Counted from the first letter of the stretch, positions 8,696 to 16,698 are shown. The stretch: DNA of 64,000 nucleotides from AP-15 sp963703855 (GCA_963703855.1 CAVPFW010000022.1:434001-498000), one strand, 5' to 3'. The notes: generated by a model from the letters alone, not told the origin. Program-made: numbers and translations.

Positions 8696-9469
8696 TCAGA
8701 GACGCCAGCCCGAATGAAGCGCAGCGATGCCCCCCGTGAGGTTGCGGTATCTGACCTGCTCGAGCCCGACCCCGGCGATCATCTCGGCGAGCGCGCCCTG
8801 GCGCGGAAACCCGCGGATGCTTTCGACCAGGTAGGCGTACGCCTCCCGGTCGCCGGTGACGATCCGCCCGAGCAGCGGCACGATTTGAAAGCTGTAGAGA
8901 TCGTAGAGCGGCTGCAGCAGCGGCGTCACCTCGGGGGTGAATTCGAGGCACATGAACCGGCCGCCCGGCTTCAGCACCCGCCGCGCCTCGGCCAGCGCGG
9001 CATCGATTCGGGTCACGTTGCGCAACCCGAACGCGATCGTGCAGAGATCGAAGCTGCGCCCGGCGAAGGGCAGCCGCTCGGCGTCGGCGCCGAGCCATTC
9101 GATGCCGTGCAGGATGCCCCGGTCGAGCGCGCGGGCGCGTCCGATCTCAAGCATGCGCTCGCTGGTGTCGCAGACGACGGCAGCCCCCTCGCCGATCCCG
9201 CCTTTCGGCACCAGACGGGGCAGCGCGCGCACGGCGATGTCGCCGGTGCCGCCGGCGATATCGATCAGATGCTGGCCCGGGCGCGGCTTCAGCCATGCGA
9301 CCATCTCGGCCTTCCACAGCCGGTGGACACCGCCGCTCATCAGGTCGTTCATCAGGTCGTAGCGCCGCGCCACCTTGTCGAAGACGGCGCGCACCAGCGG
9401 CGCCTTCTCGTCCTCGGCGATATGGCGATAGTCGCGCGCGGCGCCGGCGCCTGTCTCGTTCGTGCTCAT
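8696..9469 (-). CDS. ubiE: Ubiquinone/menaquinone biosynthesis C-methyltransferase UbiE
   Basis: This is a 257-residue SAM-dependent methyltransferase of ubiquinone (and menaquinone) synthesis that adds the ring C-methyl group. The SAM motif is DIAGGTGDIAV near residues 62-72. The UbiE signature is RRYDLMNDLMSGGVHRLWK, with a later family block FGLRNVTRIDAALAEARRVL. ATG 9469 (MSTNETGAG) was chosen over an upstream in-frame ATG because family similarity starts there. The stop at 8696-8698 lies just above the ubiB start, so the two are probably one operon. mutM diverges on the other strand, an arrangement common in alphaproteobacteria. Confidence 0.93.
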   Translation of the reverse strand: MSTNETGAGAARDYRHIAEDEKAPLVRAVFDKVARRYDLMNDLMSGGVHRLWKAEMVAWLKPRPGQHLIDIAGGTGDIAVRALPRLVPKGGIGEGAAVVCDTSERMLEIGRARALDRGILHGIEWLGADAERLPFAGRSFDLCTIAFGLRNVTRIDAALAEARRVLKPGGRFMCLEFTPEVTPLLQPLYDLYSFQIVPLLGRIVTGDREAYAYLVESIRGFPRQGALAEMIAGVGLEQVRYRNLTGGIAALHSGWRL

Positions 9470-9645
9470 CACGCAGGAACATAACGCCATCGGGCCGCGC
9501 GCGCCACGGCGCGGCCGGCAAGCTCCGATTCGACGGTTGATGCTGATAGAGTGCGCCACCCCCGCGCGGGCGGGCCCAGGGGCTCCGCTGCGCGAGCACG
9601 CCGCCCCGGCTTCCTGCTTTCGCGAGAATGACGGTGGGAGCGAGA

Positions 9646-10473
9646 ATGCCCGAATTGCCCGAGGTCGAGACCGTGCGGCGCGGCCTGGCGCTGAAAATGA
9701 GCGGCCGGCGGATCGTGCACACCGAGCTGCGCCGGCCCGATCTGCGCCGGCCGTTTCCGCCGGACCTTGCCGAGCGGCTCGGCGGTGCGGTGATCGGCGC
9801 GCTCGTCCGTCGCGGCAAGTACATCCTGATCGAGCTCGACGCCGACGGCCTCTTATTGCTCCATCTCGGCATGTCGGGGCGGATCACCGCCGGCGACGGC
9901 GCGCAGCCGGCCGCCCGCCACGACCATGTGGTCCTGACCCTCGACGACGGCACCGTCGTCCGCTTCAACGACGCTCGCCGCTTCGGCCTCGTGGATTATG
10001 TCAGGCGCAGCGAGGCGGACCGTCACCCGCTGCTGGCCGGGCTCGGGCCGGAGCCGCTCGGGCCGGGTTTCGACGGGACTTATCTCGCGGCCAAGCTCGC
10101 CGGCAAGATGACCTCGATCAAAGCGGCATTGCTTGATCAGCGCATCGTCGCCGGGCTCGGCAACATCTATGTCTGCGAGGCGCTCTATCGCGCCCGGCTG
10201 TCGCCGCGCCGGCTCGCCGGCTCGATCGGCCGCGCGCGGCTCGCCCGGCTCGCCGCGGCGATTCGCGCGGTGCTCGACGAAGCCATCGCCGCCGGCGGCT
10301 CGTCCTTGCGCGACTACGTCCAGGCCGATGGCGGGCTCGGCTATTTCCAGCACCGCTGGGCTGTCTACGGCCGCGAAGGCGAGCCCTGCCCCGGCTGCGA
10401 CTGCGCCGAGGGCGTGCGGCGCATCACCCAATCCGGCCGGTCCACGTTTTTTTGCGCCAGGCGGCAGCGTTAG
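9646..10473 (+). CDS. mutM: Formamidopyrimidine-DNA glycosylase MutM (Fpg)
   Basis: This is a 275-residue DNA glycosylase/AP lyase that removes 8-oxoguanine and ring-opened purines. The mature N-terminus PELPEVETVRRG supplies the catalytic Pro and Glu, which fixes the start at ATG 9646 rather than 9628. The helix-two-turn-helix block is seen at LLDQRIVAGLGNIYVCEAL. The C-terminal zinc finger has CPGC and then FFC, but the last pair reads CARRQR where the family has C-x-x-C. The fourth zinc ligand thus appears to be Arg. The gene is divergent from ubiE, and an intergenic palindrome follows it. Confidence 0.92.
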   Translation: MPELPEVETVRRGLALKMSGRRIVHTELRRPDLRRPFPPDLAERLGGAVIGALVRRGKYILIELDADGLLLLHLGMSGRITAGDGAQPAARHDHVVLTLDDGTVVRFNDARRFGLVDYVRRSEADRHPLLAGLGPEPLGPGFDGTYLAAKLAGKMTSIKAALLDQRIVAGLGNIYVCEALYRARLSPRRLAGSIGRARLARLAAAIRAVLDEAIAAGGSSLRDYVQADGGLGYFQHRWAVYGREGEPCPGCDCAEGVRRITQSGRSTFFCARRQR

Positions 10474-10482
10474 CCCCAGGGC

Positions 10483-10573
10483 GTCATTGCGAGGAGCGCG
10501 TGGCGCGACGAAGCAATCCCCCTCCGTTCTGGCCTACTCGATAACGAGATTGCTTCGCCCGGCTCGCAATGAC
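10483..10573. repeat. Intergenic palindromic repeat (GTCATTGCGAG type)
   Basis: A long inverted repeat begins GTCATTGCGAG and ends CTCGCAATGAC. Inner arms CGAAGCAATC and GATTGCTTCG flank a short AT-containing loop. Palindromes with exactly this half-site are dispersed between genes in many proteobacteria. As RNA it could fold into a strong hairpin between mutM and the enoyl-CoA hydratase. It probably ends mutM transcripts or insulates the two genes, though there is no U tract. Confidence 0.75.
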
Positions 10574-10605
10574 AGCCTGTTGCCCCGTTTCAGCAAGGGC
10601 TCCCG

Positions 10606-11395
10606 ATGAGCGAGCAGCAGGCTTACGCCAATATCCTCGTCGAGCGGCGGGGTGCGGTCGGCATCGTTACCTTGAACCGCCCGCAGGCGTTGAACGCGCT
10701 GAACGCGGCGCTGATCGCCGAGCTCGCATCGGCCCTGGACCGGTTCGAAGGTGACGACGCGATTGCCGTCATCGTGCTGACCGGCAACGACAAGGCTTTC
10801 GCCGCCGGCGCCGATGTCAAAGAGATGACCGGCAAGACATATCCCGATATTTATCTTGAGGATTTCATCACAAGCGGCTGGGAGCGGGTCGGGCAATGCC
10901 GCAAGCCGGTCGTCGCCGCGGTGGCCGGGTTTGCGCTCGGCGGCGGCTGCGAGATCGCGATGATGTGCGACATCATCATCGCCGCCGACACCGCGCGCTT
11001 CGGCCAGCCCGAGATCCAGCTCGGTACGATGCCGGGGGCCGGCGGAACCCAGCGCCTTGACCCGTTTTGTCGGCAAGGCCAAGGCGATGGATCTGTGCCT
11101 GACCGGGCGGATGATGGATGCCGCCGAGGCCGAGCGGGCGGGTCTGGTCAGCCGCGTCGTACCGGCGGCCGATCTGCTCTCGGAGGCGGTCAAGATCGCC
11201 GAGCGCATCGGCCAAATGTCGCGGCCGATCGCGATGATGGTCAAGGAATCGGTCAACCGCGCCTTTGAGACGAGCTTGGCCGAGGGGGTCCGCTTCGAGC
11301 GGCGGCTGTTCCATTCGACCTTCGCCACCGAGGACCGCAAGGAGGGCATGGCCGCCTTTATCGAAAAGCGGAAACCAACCTTCCGCAACCGCTGA
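10606..11395 (+). CDS. Enoyl-CoA hydratase, frame interrupted by one extra base
   Basis: This is a crotonase-family enzyme that hydrates trans-2-enoyl-CoA in beta-oxidation. The oxyanion-hole motif AAGADVKEM is present near residue 70. The two catalytic glutamates are expected in GGGCEIAMMCD and GQPEIQLG. The signature GAGGTQRL is followed by a frame break at about 11053, where CCTTGACC carries one T too many. Removing it gives LTRFVGKAKAMDLCLTGR and a normal end at FRNR, 262 residues in all. A good ribosome site precedes ATG 10606. The gene is likely functional if the extra T is a sequencing error. It appears monocistronic. Confidence 0.85.
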
Positions 11396-11470
11396 CCGGG
11401 CGCATCCGGATGGGCGATCGGCGAAGCGGTCGCCCTGCCGCGGCGCCGCTCGCCCGGCAGCCGCGCGCAC

Positions 11471-11701
11471 TCATCGCGGATGCGATCTGACGAGCGCCTT
11501 GATCACGCCGGGGGCTCGTCCGGACATCTCGGCGATCTTGCGGTCTTGAGCCTCGATGTAGGATTTCGCCGAGGTGTCGCCGTCGGCGCCGCCGAGCTCC
11601 GAGCTCGGGACCTTACGGTTCGAGGTGCGCGCGCCATCCTCGTAGAGGACGTCGAACAACACAAAACCGCTGGCGTTGGGCGTCTTGCCGCGTCTCGGCA
11701 T
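11471..11701 (-). CDS. Small conserved hypothetical protein
   Basis: This encodes 76 residues, beginning MPRRGKTPNASGFVLFDVLY, then EDGARTSNRKVPSSELGG, and ending in a charged helix (AQDRKIAEMSGRAPGVIK). Short proteins of this shape (an N-terminal beta strand pair and a Ser-Asn-Arg-Lys-Val-Pro segment) recur in alphaproteobacteria without a known function. The first of five very small minus-strand genes between 11.4 and 12.8 kb, it has a clear start at ATG 11701. Confidence 0.6.
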   Translation of the reverse strand: MPRRGKTPNASGFVLFDVLYEDGARTSNRKVPSSELGGADGDTSAKSYIEAQDRKIAEMSGRAPGVIKALVRSHPR

Positions 11702-11748
11702 CGCTCAGCTCTATGGGTCCGGAGCGCCGCTGAGAGCCCAGCCGACGA

Positions 11749-11931
11749 TCAACCGGTCAGGCCGCGATCGCGCTCGAGCCGCTCGAGAAAGCCCTCGAAA
11801 CATGCCCACAGCTCTGCGGCGACATCTCTGGCGGCGAGCGGCCGGCCCGGTCCCGCCTTGACTATTTCCTGCTGCTGGCGCGACGCCTCGCAGGCGAGCA
11901 GGGCCGCGGCGATCTTGTTCCCTTCCGACAT
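11749..11931 (-). CDS. Very small hypothetical protein
   Basis: This encodes 60 residues, almost entirely helical, with EGNKIAAALLACEASRQQQE at the start and AAELWACFEGFLERLERDRG near the end. I see no signal or membrane segment and do not recognise a family. It lies 47 bases upstream of the 76-residue gene on the same strand, close enough to share a transcript. Confidence 0.45.
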   Translation of the reverse strand: MSEGNKIAAALLACEASRQQQEIVKAGPGRPLAARDVAAELWACFEGFLERLERDRGLTG

Positions 11932-11994
11932 GGCGGTCTCCTCGGGCTATGGCCGGTGCGCAGGCGCCATGCTCGCGCATGTCCCTTCGGATGG

Positions 11995-12201
11995 CTAGAC
12001 CGCACGGGTCTTGTCGACCACACGGTAGGTCTTCAACCCCAAGCCGCGGGCCAGATCCTTCGCCCGGTTCCTGGCCTCTTCCTTGCTCTCGACCAGGAAA
12101 ATCTCGGGCTGCCCGATAGCGCCGCTACCCTCGTCTTCGCGCCTGGAGATCGTCGCGCGAAAGCCGGCGCCAGCCTGTTGGATCGTCAATCGGATGATCA
12201 T
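11995..12201 (-). CDS. Small conserved hypothetical protein
   Basis: This encodes 68 residues. The compact pattern is beta strands (MIIRLTIQQAGAGFRATISR), a loop, then IFLVESKEEARNRAKDLARG and a final strand (LKTYRVVDKT). It resembles a small double-stranded-RNA-binding-like or DUF fold, but I cannot name it. ATG 12201 overlaps the stop of the upstream gene by four bases, which indicates translational coupling. A longer start at 12324 would be Arg/Pro-rich shadow sequence and was rejected. Confidence 0.55.
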   Translation of the reverse strand: MIIRLTIQQAGAGFRATISRREDEGSGAIGQPEIFLVESKEEARNRAKDLARGLGLKTYRVVDKTRAV

Positions 12202-12413
12202 GGCTCGGCTTTGCCGCTCGGTCCGGCTTCGTCGGTGGGCCGGGGGCGATCGTCGGATCGGGCGATCCGTTCGCGCGCCGCCTGAAGCCACGGCTCGCGG
12301 ACCACCCGGCCGCGTCTGACCCAAGGCGTGGCGCCCGGGTCGCTCGCTTCGTAGAGCGCCTGCGCCAATTCCTCGACCGACCGCCCCGCCGCCTCCGGTC
12401 CTGCCATACGCAC
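12198..12413 (-). CDS. Small hypothetical protein
   Basis: This encodes 71 residues with a predicted helix (GRSVEELAQALYEASDPG), the tryptophan-containing segments TPWVRRGRVV and REPWLQAARERIA, and a polar tail. The last codon overlaps the start of the downstream 68-residue gene (ATGA), so the two probably form one transcription unit. I recognise no family. Confidence 0.5.
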   Translation of the reverse strand: MRMAGPEAAGRSVEELAQALYEASDPGATPWVRRGRVVREPWLQAARERIARSDDRPRPTDEAGPSGKAEP

Positions 12414-12513
12414 CCCTCCCGCAACATTGTTCGATGAAGCGCCATCCGGTGAAGCCCGCTAACCGCGGTCACCGCGGCGTCAAAGCCGCCCGGTCCACCT
12501 CGAGCCAACCGGC

Positions 12514-12804
12514 CTAGTCCGACAATCGTGCGAGATCGTCGAGGACCTTGGCGATCAGCTCCTGGCGGCGCGGATCCTGCGCCTCCGCGGTGACGGCAAA
12601 AATCTGGATCAGGTATCGCGCCTTGGCGGCGGCCTCGGGCCAGGTCGCCGACGGTGCGGCAAGGGCGAAGCGCTCGAATTCGTCTTGGCGGCGACGCAAG
12701 GCGGCGTGATCGGCTTGAACCTCATGCAGGCGCCGGCGAAGCTCGGTCGATTTCTGGGCGGCCATCCCTCGATGCTCGTCGAGTTCGACCGGCGGGTCCG
12801 TCAT
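12514..12804 (-). CDS. Small coiled-coil hypothetical protein
   Basis: This encodes 96 residues. The centre is a heptad-like helix (QKSTELRRRLHEVQADHAAL then RRRQDEFERFAL), followed by a second helical pair (WPEAAAKARYLIQIFAVTAE and RRQELIAKVLDDLARLSD). It is soluble and may oligomerise. ATG 12804 (MTDPPVELDEHRG) was chosen over a start at 12909 because the extension is of poor coding quality. It is the upstream member of the small-gene field, about 100 bases before the next one. Confidence 0.55.
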   Translation of the reverse strand: MTDPPVELDEHRGMAAQKSTELRRRLHEVQADHAALRRRQDEFERFALAAPSATWPEAAAKARYLIQIFAVTAEAQDPRRQELIAKVLDDLARLSD

Positions 12805-13516
12805 GGCCGATTGTTCCCTCGGTTGATCGCATTTCGGAAGCAGGCGCACCCGCCCATCGGCGTTCAGACTGCCCTTTTTGCCCGAGGCCGGCGTCGACCA
12901 TGTCCGCATCGCCAGCCCCAGCTCCCGCCATCACCGCCTCATTTTCGTCAGGCCGTCGTTTTCGTCAGGTGACCCCCTGCCGGCCATTCGGGCTTGGCGT
13001 CGTTGGCAAACACAGCTCAGACCCGAAAACGAACTTCAGAGACGTTCCAGTCGTCTTCGCGGACCCGCTTTGCATGTGGAAGCGGAAGGCGTCGAATTCA
13101 ATGATGACAATGGCAAATAATTTTGCAGATTATTTTCAGGCGACCAAGACTTCGATACCGCCGCCGCGGTTTCAACAGGGATTATCGAACACAGGATGTG
13201 CGTCGACCGTCGAGCCTTGCTCGCGGGCCGGCGAGCAAGCGCGGCGCATCCCCTCCCCGGCTCCGGTTGGGCGATTCGCGGCCTAATTTGCCGGCGCCGT
13301 ATCGTAAACAATTGATAATATTATGGAAAGAAAAATGGGGAAGATAATGCACAGTATCAAAACAATCGATTTTTATTGTACGTGGTGATTTGGGACCCCA
13401 CATAACATAGCGCGGCAATCATTGTCGCAGGGAACGCCTTCACATCATCGGATATGTGCAGGTCGAAGCCCAGCTCCAGGGCTGCGGGGTTTCCCTCGAA
13501 TGATTGAAAGGCCGCG
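12805..13516. other. Long intergenic region with an AT-rich patch
   Basis: No gene is supported over about 700 bases. The stretch 13080-13400 is far more AT-rich than its surroundings, with runs such as AATAATTTTGC and GATAATATTATGG. It might hold promoters, foreign DNA or an uncharacterised small RNA. A 22-codon frame from 13324 is too short to judge. The region separates the minus-strand small genes from the plus-strand Sel1 gene. Confidence 0.4.
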
Positions 13517-13942
13517 ATGCAGACCAGCACATTGAGGCATCTGCGGCTCGCTGCCGAAAGCGGCGACGCCGCGGCGCAATTCAATTTGGGAATCCTCTGC
13601 GACAGCCGTCTGGACGACAACGGATATGCGATCGACGGCAACCGGACGGAGGCGATCAAGTGGCTCCAGGCTGCCGCCGAGCAGGGCCTTTCCCGCGCTC
13701 AGAGCAGGCTCGCCGAGCTTTATGCCGGCGGCCCGGATGCGTCGGGAGATCAGGTAAACGCCTGCGCCTGGTTTCTGCTGGCGACAACGAGTTCGCGCGG
13801 CATCCACCGCCACCGGGCCCGATCCGGCTACGAACGAATAGCCGCGCGCTTGACGCCGGCGCAGCTGGTAAAGGCGCGACGCTTGGCGCGACTGTGGCGG
13901 GCGCAGCGCCGCCCCGAAGCTCCCGCAGCCGGATCCCAGTAG
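13517..13942 (+). CDS. Sel1-repeat protein
   Basis: This encodes 141 residues with two to three Sel1-like (TPR-related) repeats. The motif A-x-x-G-x-x-x-A-x-x-x-L-G is visible as RLAAESGDAAAQFNLGI and again as WLQAAAEQGLSRAQSRLAEL and NACAWFLLATTS. Sel1 proteins act as scaffolds for protein partners, often at the envelope or in host interaction. Here there is no obvious signal peptide, so a cytoplasmic place is likely. The C-terminus is a basic helix (KARRLARLWRAQRR). It lies alone after the AT-rich region. Confidence 0.8.
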   Translation: MQTSTLRHLRLAAESGDAAAQFNLGILCDSRLDDNGYAIDGNRTEAIKWLQAAAEQGLSRAQSRLAELYAGGPDASGDQVNACAWFLLATTSSRGIHRHRARSGYERIAARLTPAQLVKARRLARLWRAQRRPEAPAAGSQ

Positions 13943-14113
13943 AATTCCGGGCGGGTCAGATGCAGCGGTTGCGATCGCGAAGACTCTCCACCGGCGGCGC
14001 GGGCCGGGTCCGCCGCTTCCGCAATTCGGCGGGAATGCCGCGCGCAGCACGGCGGGTAAGAAATCCTCATACACACCTGTGGAGGCTCGCTCCACCAACG
14101 CAAGGCAATCGAC

Positions 14114-14203
14114 ATGAGAGCCTGGTTTGTTCCACCGCTGGTCATCCCCATTTTTGTGGTTTTGCTGGTCCTGACATTCGCTGCCTTTCAAGCGCTCAGA
14201 TGA
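14114..14203 (+). CDS. Possible single-pass small membrane protein
   Basis: A 29-codon frame gives MRAWFVPPLVIPIFVVLLVL followed by TFAAFQALR. It has one uninterrupted hydrophobic segment of about 20 residues with a short charged N-terminus. It lies between the Sel1 gene and rpsU. Length alone does not prove coding, but the hydrophobic design is striking against the GC-rich background. No family is recognised. Confidence 0.35.
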   Translation: MRAWFVPPLVIPIFVVLLVLTFAAFQALR

Positions 14204-14422
14204 TGCCCGACGGACGGCGCTCGACGGCCGAGGCGGCGACGGCGAGACCGCCGAGTTGCAAGGCGGGCGCGCACGGCCTATGGTCCGCGACTGTCAGCTC
14301 CCCGTGGTTGGGCTTGCTCTGCCGGCTCCCGATCGAGCCCCGGACCCATGCTCCTTACCGTGTTGCAGTTTGACCCGCCGCTCGCTTCCGGCCGGCGGCT
14401 GTGTTGTTTTCGAAGGACGGGC

Positions 14423-14500
14423 ATGGCGATCGGAACCGTAAAATGGTTCAAGCTGCAAAAAGGGCTGCGGCTTGACCTCGGCGGCCGATCTGAAGCAGGC
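14423..14500 (+). pseudogene. Truncated cold-shock protein remnant upstream of rpsU
   Basis: From ATG 14423 the frame reads MAIGTVKWFKLQKG, the unmistakable first strand of a CspA-type cold-shock domain. It then loses the RNP1 motif and all later strands. In related genomes an intact csp gene often precedes rpsU. Here only the start remains, followed by about 120 bases of unrelated sequence before the rpsU ribosome site. It may survive as leader sequence for rpsU. An intact csp lies about 1 kb away on the other strand. Confidence 0.55.
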
Positions 14501-14623
14501 CTGGTTCGCCGGGGAGCGCCGCCGTTCGCGGAGCTCCCCTTCGCCTTCTGCCGCTGCCGGCATCCGACGGCAGCGGCTCAAAAGACATCAAATGCCCATA
14601 AGGACAAAAGGAAAGAATCGCCG

Positions 14624-14827
14624 ATGCAAGTTTTCGTCCGCGACAACGACCTCAATTCGGCATTGCGGGTACTGAAGAAGAAGATGCAGCGCGAAGGCAC
14701 CTTCCGCGAGATGAAGCGGCGGCGGGCCTATGAGAAGCCGTCGGAACGGCGGGTGCGCGAAAAGGCCGAGGCAATCCGTCGGCACCGCAAGGCGATGCGC
14801 AAGCGGCTGGAGCGCGAAGGCTATTAG
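14624..14827 (+). CDS. rpsU: 30S ribosomal protein bS21
   Basis: This is a 67-residue small-subunit ribosomal protein that binds near the 3' end of 16S rRNA and assists initiation. It starts MQVFVRDNDLNSALRVLKKK, followed by REGTFREMKRRRAYEKPSER and a highly basic helical tail, the full bS21 pattern of alphaproteobacteria. An AAGGA-type site lies before ATG 14624. A truncated cold-shock start lies upstream, and a hairpin follows the stop. Confidence 0.95.
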   Translation: MQVFVRDNDLNSALRVLKKKMQREGTFREMKRRRAYEKPSERRVREKAEAIRRHRKAMRKRLEREGY

Positions 14828-14842
14828 AGCCTGATTCGGCAC

Positions 14843-14860
14843 GTGGGCCCTTCAGCCCAC
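14843..14860 (+). terminator. Hairpin after rpsU (possible terminator)
   Basis: GTGGGC and GCCCAC form a perfect 6-bp stem around a 6-base loop, 15 bases after the rpsU stop. No run of T follows, so intrinsic termination is uncertain. A second small hairpin (CCACGGACTTGATCCGTGG) overlaps its right arm and could form an alternative structure. Confidence 0.35.
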
Positions 14861-15086
14861 GGACTTGATCCGTGGGCATCCCATGGGCATCCATGCCTCC
14901 CGTGGCTCGGTCGCGCAAGCTGCCAAGGCTTGAATGCCCGGAACACCATCCGGGCAAGGGTACTTGGGTCGGCCGAATTCACAACCACCGACCTGATGTT
15001 GTGACGATTTCTAAACCGGACGGCCCTACGATTGCCTCGGACAGCCTTGGCGCGAACGCGGGGCGCGGATAACCGCCCACGTCGTG

Positions 15087-15143
15087 TTGAAGCCGGGCCA
15101 TTAATTTGAAGCCGGGCGATTATTTTAAGGCCTGGCTATAAGA
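15087..15143. repeat. Tandem repeat array A: three 19-bp units
   Basis: Units start at 15087, 15106 and 15125. The first two read TTGAAGCCGGGC(C/G)ATTA; the third has diverged to TTAAGGCCTGGCTATAA. The array lies just past the 3' end of the minus-strand gene 15197-15454. The core TTSAA...GGGCGATT is shared with the arrays at 15901 and 16711. Confidence 0.6.
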
Positions 15144-15196
15144 GCCGATTCTGAGACGAAGACGGATTGCACAGCTCGGCCCGCGCCGGCACACTT

Positions 15197-15454
15197 CTAT
15201 CGCGATCGTTTGTGATCGCCAGACGGCAGCGCAAAGCTGCTCTTGATCGGCAGAGCACCGAGCGATCGGCCTAGCTGATCCTCGGGGACCATGCGCTCGT
15301 GACCGTCGCGCTTGCTCTTGATCCGGTATTGCGGAGTATTGCCGAGCTTGGGGCACAGCCGGACGATCGTATACTGCCCCCCGGTCGCATTGTCGCGCGG
15401 CCAACCCGGAGAGAATTGCACAGTTTGACCTGCGCTGAACTTATGGTCTGACAT
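15197..15454 (-). CDS. Small conserved hypothetical protein (SH3-like)
   Basis: This encodes 85 residues. MSDHKFSAGQTVQFSPGW is followed by ATGGQYTIVRLCPKLG, then TPQYRIKSKRDGHERMV and PEDQLGRS. The strand pattern suggests a small SH3-like or KOW-like barrel. Proteins of this type are common in alphaproteobacteria and have no assigned function. ATG 15454 was chosen over an in-frame ATG five codons upstream. It lies directly downstream of the cold-shock gene on the same strand and could share its transcript. Confidence 0.6.
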   Translation of the reverse strand: MSDHKFSAGQTVQFSPGWPRDNATGGQYTIVRLCPKLGNTPQYRIKSKRDGHERMVPEDQLGRSLGALPIKSSFALPSGDHKRSR

Positions 15455-15515
15455 ATCGGCCCTCTGCAAGTCCCCGATGCGGCGTGGGCCGCACCGGGGC
15501 GACTGGGCGACTGGG

Positions 15516-15722
15516 TTAGGCTGCGCGCAGGCCGACGGCCGAGATCTTGCCCTGCTGGCCGCGCTCGAGCTCGTAGCTCAGCTTTTGACCCTCCTGCAGG
15601 TTACCGAGGCCCGAATTTTCGACCGCGGAGATGTGAACGAACACATCTTTCGAGCCGTCGTCCGGTTGGATAAAGCCGTAGCCTTTCTGGGCATTAAACC
15701 ACTTTACAGTGCCGTTATTCAT
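15516..15722 (-). CDS. Cold-shock protein (CspA family)
   Basis: This 68-residue OB-fold nucleic-acid chaperone prevents RNA secondary structure. It starts MNNGTVKWFNAQKGYGFIQP, containing RNP1 (KGYGFI). RNP2 follows as DVFVHISAVE, and the rest is the standard QEGQKLSYELERGQQG ending. The upstream region (15723-15980) is long and holds a 4 x 20-bp repeat array about 180 bases before the start. Together with the usual long leader of csp genes this suggests post-transcriptional or repressor control. A GC-rich hairpin (TGCGGC/GCCGCA) lies between its stop and the next gene. Confidence 0.95.
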   Translation of the reverse strand: MNNGTVKWFNAQKGYGFIQPDDGSKDVFVHISAVENSGLGNLQEGQKLSYELERGQQGKISAVGLRAA

Positions 15723-15900
15723 AGAACTTCCTCAACAAGAATAATTCTGCCCCGACGCCTTCGTCGGACCAGACCCCATTTCAATTTCAGGAAGCGCCGA
15801 TCGGCTGCTCGACAGCACGCCGGCTCGGAGCGAGCCTTGGTCGAAACACGATCTTGGACAGATGGGGCCGAAGCGCGGAATTTCAATCGCCCCGCCGTCG

Positions 15901-15980
15901 ACGATTTCAAAAGGCGGGGGACGATTTCAAAAGACGGGGGACGATTTCAAAAGACGGGGGACGATTTCAAAAGACGGGGT
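15901..15980. repeat. Tandem repeat array B: four exact-length 20-bp units
   Basis: Four head-to-tail copies of ACGATTTCAAAAGACGGGGG occupy 15901-15980, differing only at one base in the first unit and one at the end of the last. The array lies between the end of the helix-turn-helix gene and the start of the cold-shock gene. Both genes run leftwards, so it is in the cold-shock upstream region. There are no spacers, so this is not CRISPR. Confidence 0.85.
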
Positions 15981-16104
15981 GTGCGTCTTGCTCCGGCAGC
16001 GCAATATTGCGCGGGCGCGCAACGGAAAGCGGTGCAACAGCCGGATGCAAAAGCCAGCGCCGGCGCAGCAGGCCGCGGTCGAAACCATCCGCTCCGGCTG
16101 GGGC

Positions 16105-16698
16105 CTAGCGCATGTCGGACTCGCCGGCTTCATCGCGCGCGTGCGCCGAGCGCGGGTAGTTCTGCGCCCGGGCCGAATGCACGGCGCCCGCGTTCAACCG
16201 GTCGAGCACCATCGTCGTCCGCGCCGCGACCCGCATCAGGTCGGAGGCAGCCTGGCGCAGCCGCTCGCGCATGACGGGAGAGGCTTCGGTCAGCGCCGCA
16301 TCGAAGCTCGACCGAAACGTCGCGATCACCGCCTCCGCGCGATGATGCAGCGCGCGGTCCAAACCAGGCACCGAGCCGGGCGCCGCTGCCTCGGGCTCGG
16401 GGCTGCGGACGGGCGCCTGGGCGACGGCCGGTTCGCGCAGCACCGGCGCGCTGCGCACCAGCGGCGGCGTCGAAATGGGCTCCTCGCGGCGCGGGAGGGC
16501 GCGCACCAAGGCCGCGGCCGGTTCGACCCGTGCGGCGGGCGGCGCGAGCGTCTCGCCGGCCCTCTGCCGGTTGCGTTTCAGGATATAATGAACGGCCGGC
16601 GGGGTGCAGCCGTAGCTCCGCGCAATCGTGCTGATCAACTCGCCATTGGCATAGCGCGCCGCAATGGCGCCCCACTCGCCCTGCGGTATTTTGGACAT
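16105..16698 (-). CDS. Helix-turn-helix protein with Pro/Ala-rich linker
   Basis: This encodes 197 residues. The N-terminal 40 residues form a recombinase-like or GcrA-like helix-turn-helix: WGAIAARYANGELISTIARS, then YGCTPPAVHYILKRNR. Residues 50-115 are a disordered Pro/Ala/Glu/Arg linker. Residues 115-175 are a helical domain (HHRAEAVIATFRSSF then MRERLRQAASDLMRVAARTT). The design suggests a DNA-binding regulator with a C-terminal oligomerisation or partner region. The start at 16698 is preceded within about 15 bases by a five-unit tandem repeat, a possible own operator. No named family is recognised. Confidence 0.7.
   Translation of the reverse strand: MSKIPQGEWGAIAARYANGELISTIARSYGCTPPAVHYILKRNRQRAGETLAPPAARVEPAAALVRALPRREEPISTPPLVRSAPVLREPAVAQAPVRSPEPEAAAPGSVPGLDRALHHRAEAVIATFRSSFDAALTEASPVMRERLRQAASDLMRVAARTTMVLDRLNAGAVHSARAQNYPRSAHARDEAGESDMR

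Noticed and set aside
13123..13347. Short frames in the AT-rich region around 13.1-13.4 kb
   Set aside because: There is no ribosome site, no conserved pattern and mixed composition; the stretch is better left as intergenic.
15901..15980. CRISPR array
   Set aside because: The units are directly adjacent without spacers and are only 20 bp; no cas genes are nearby.
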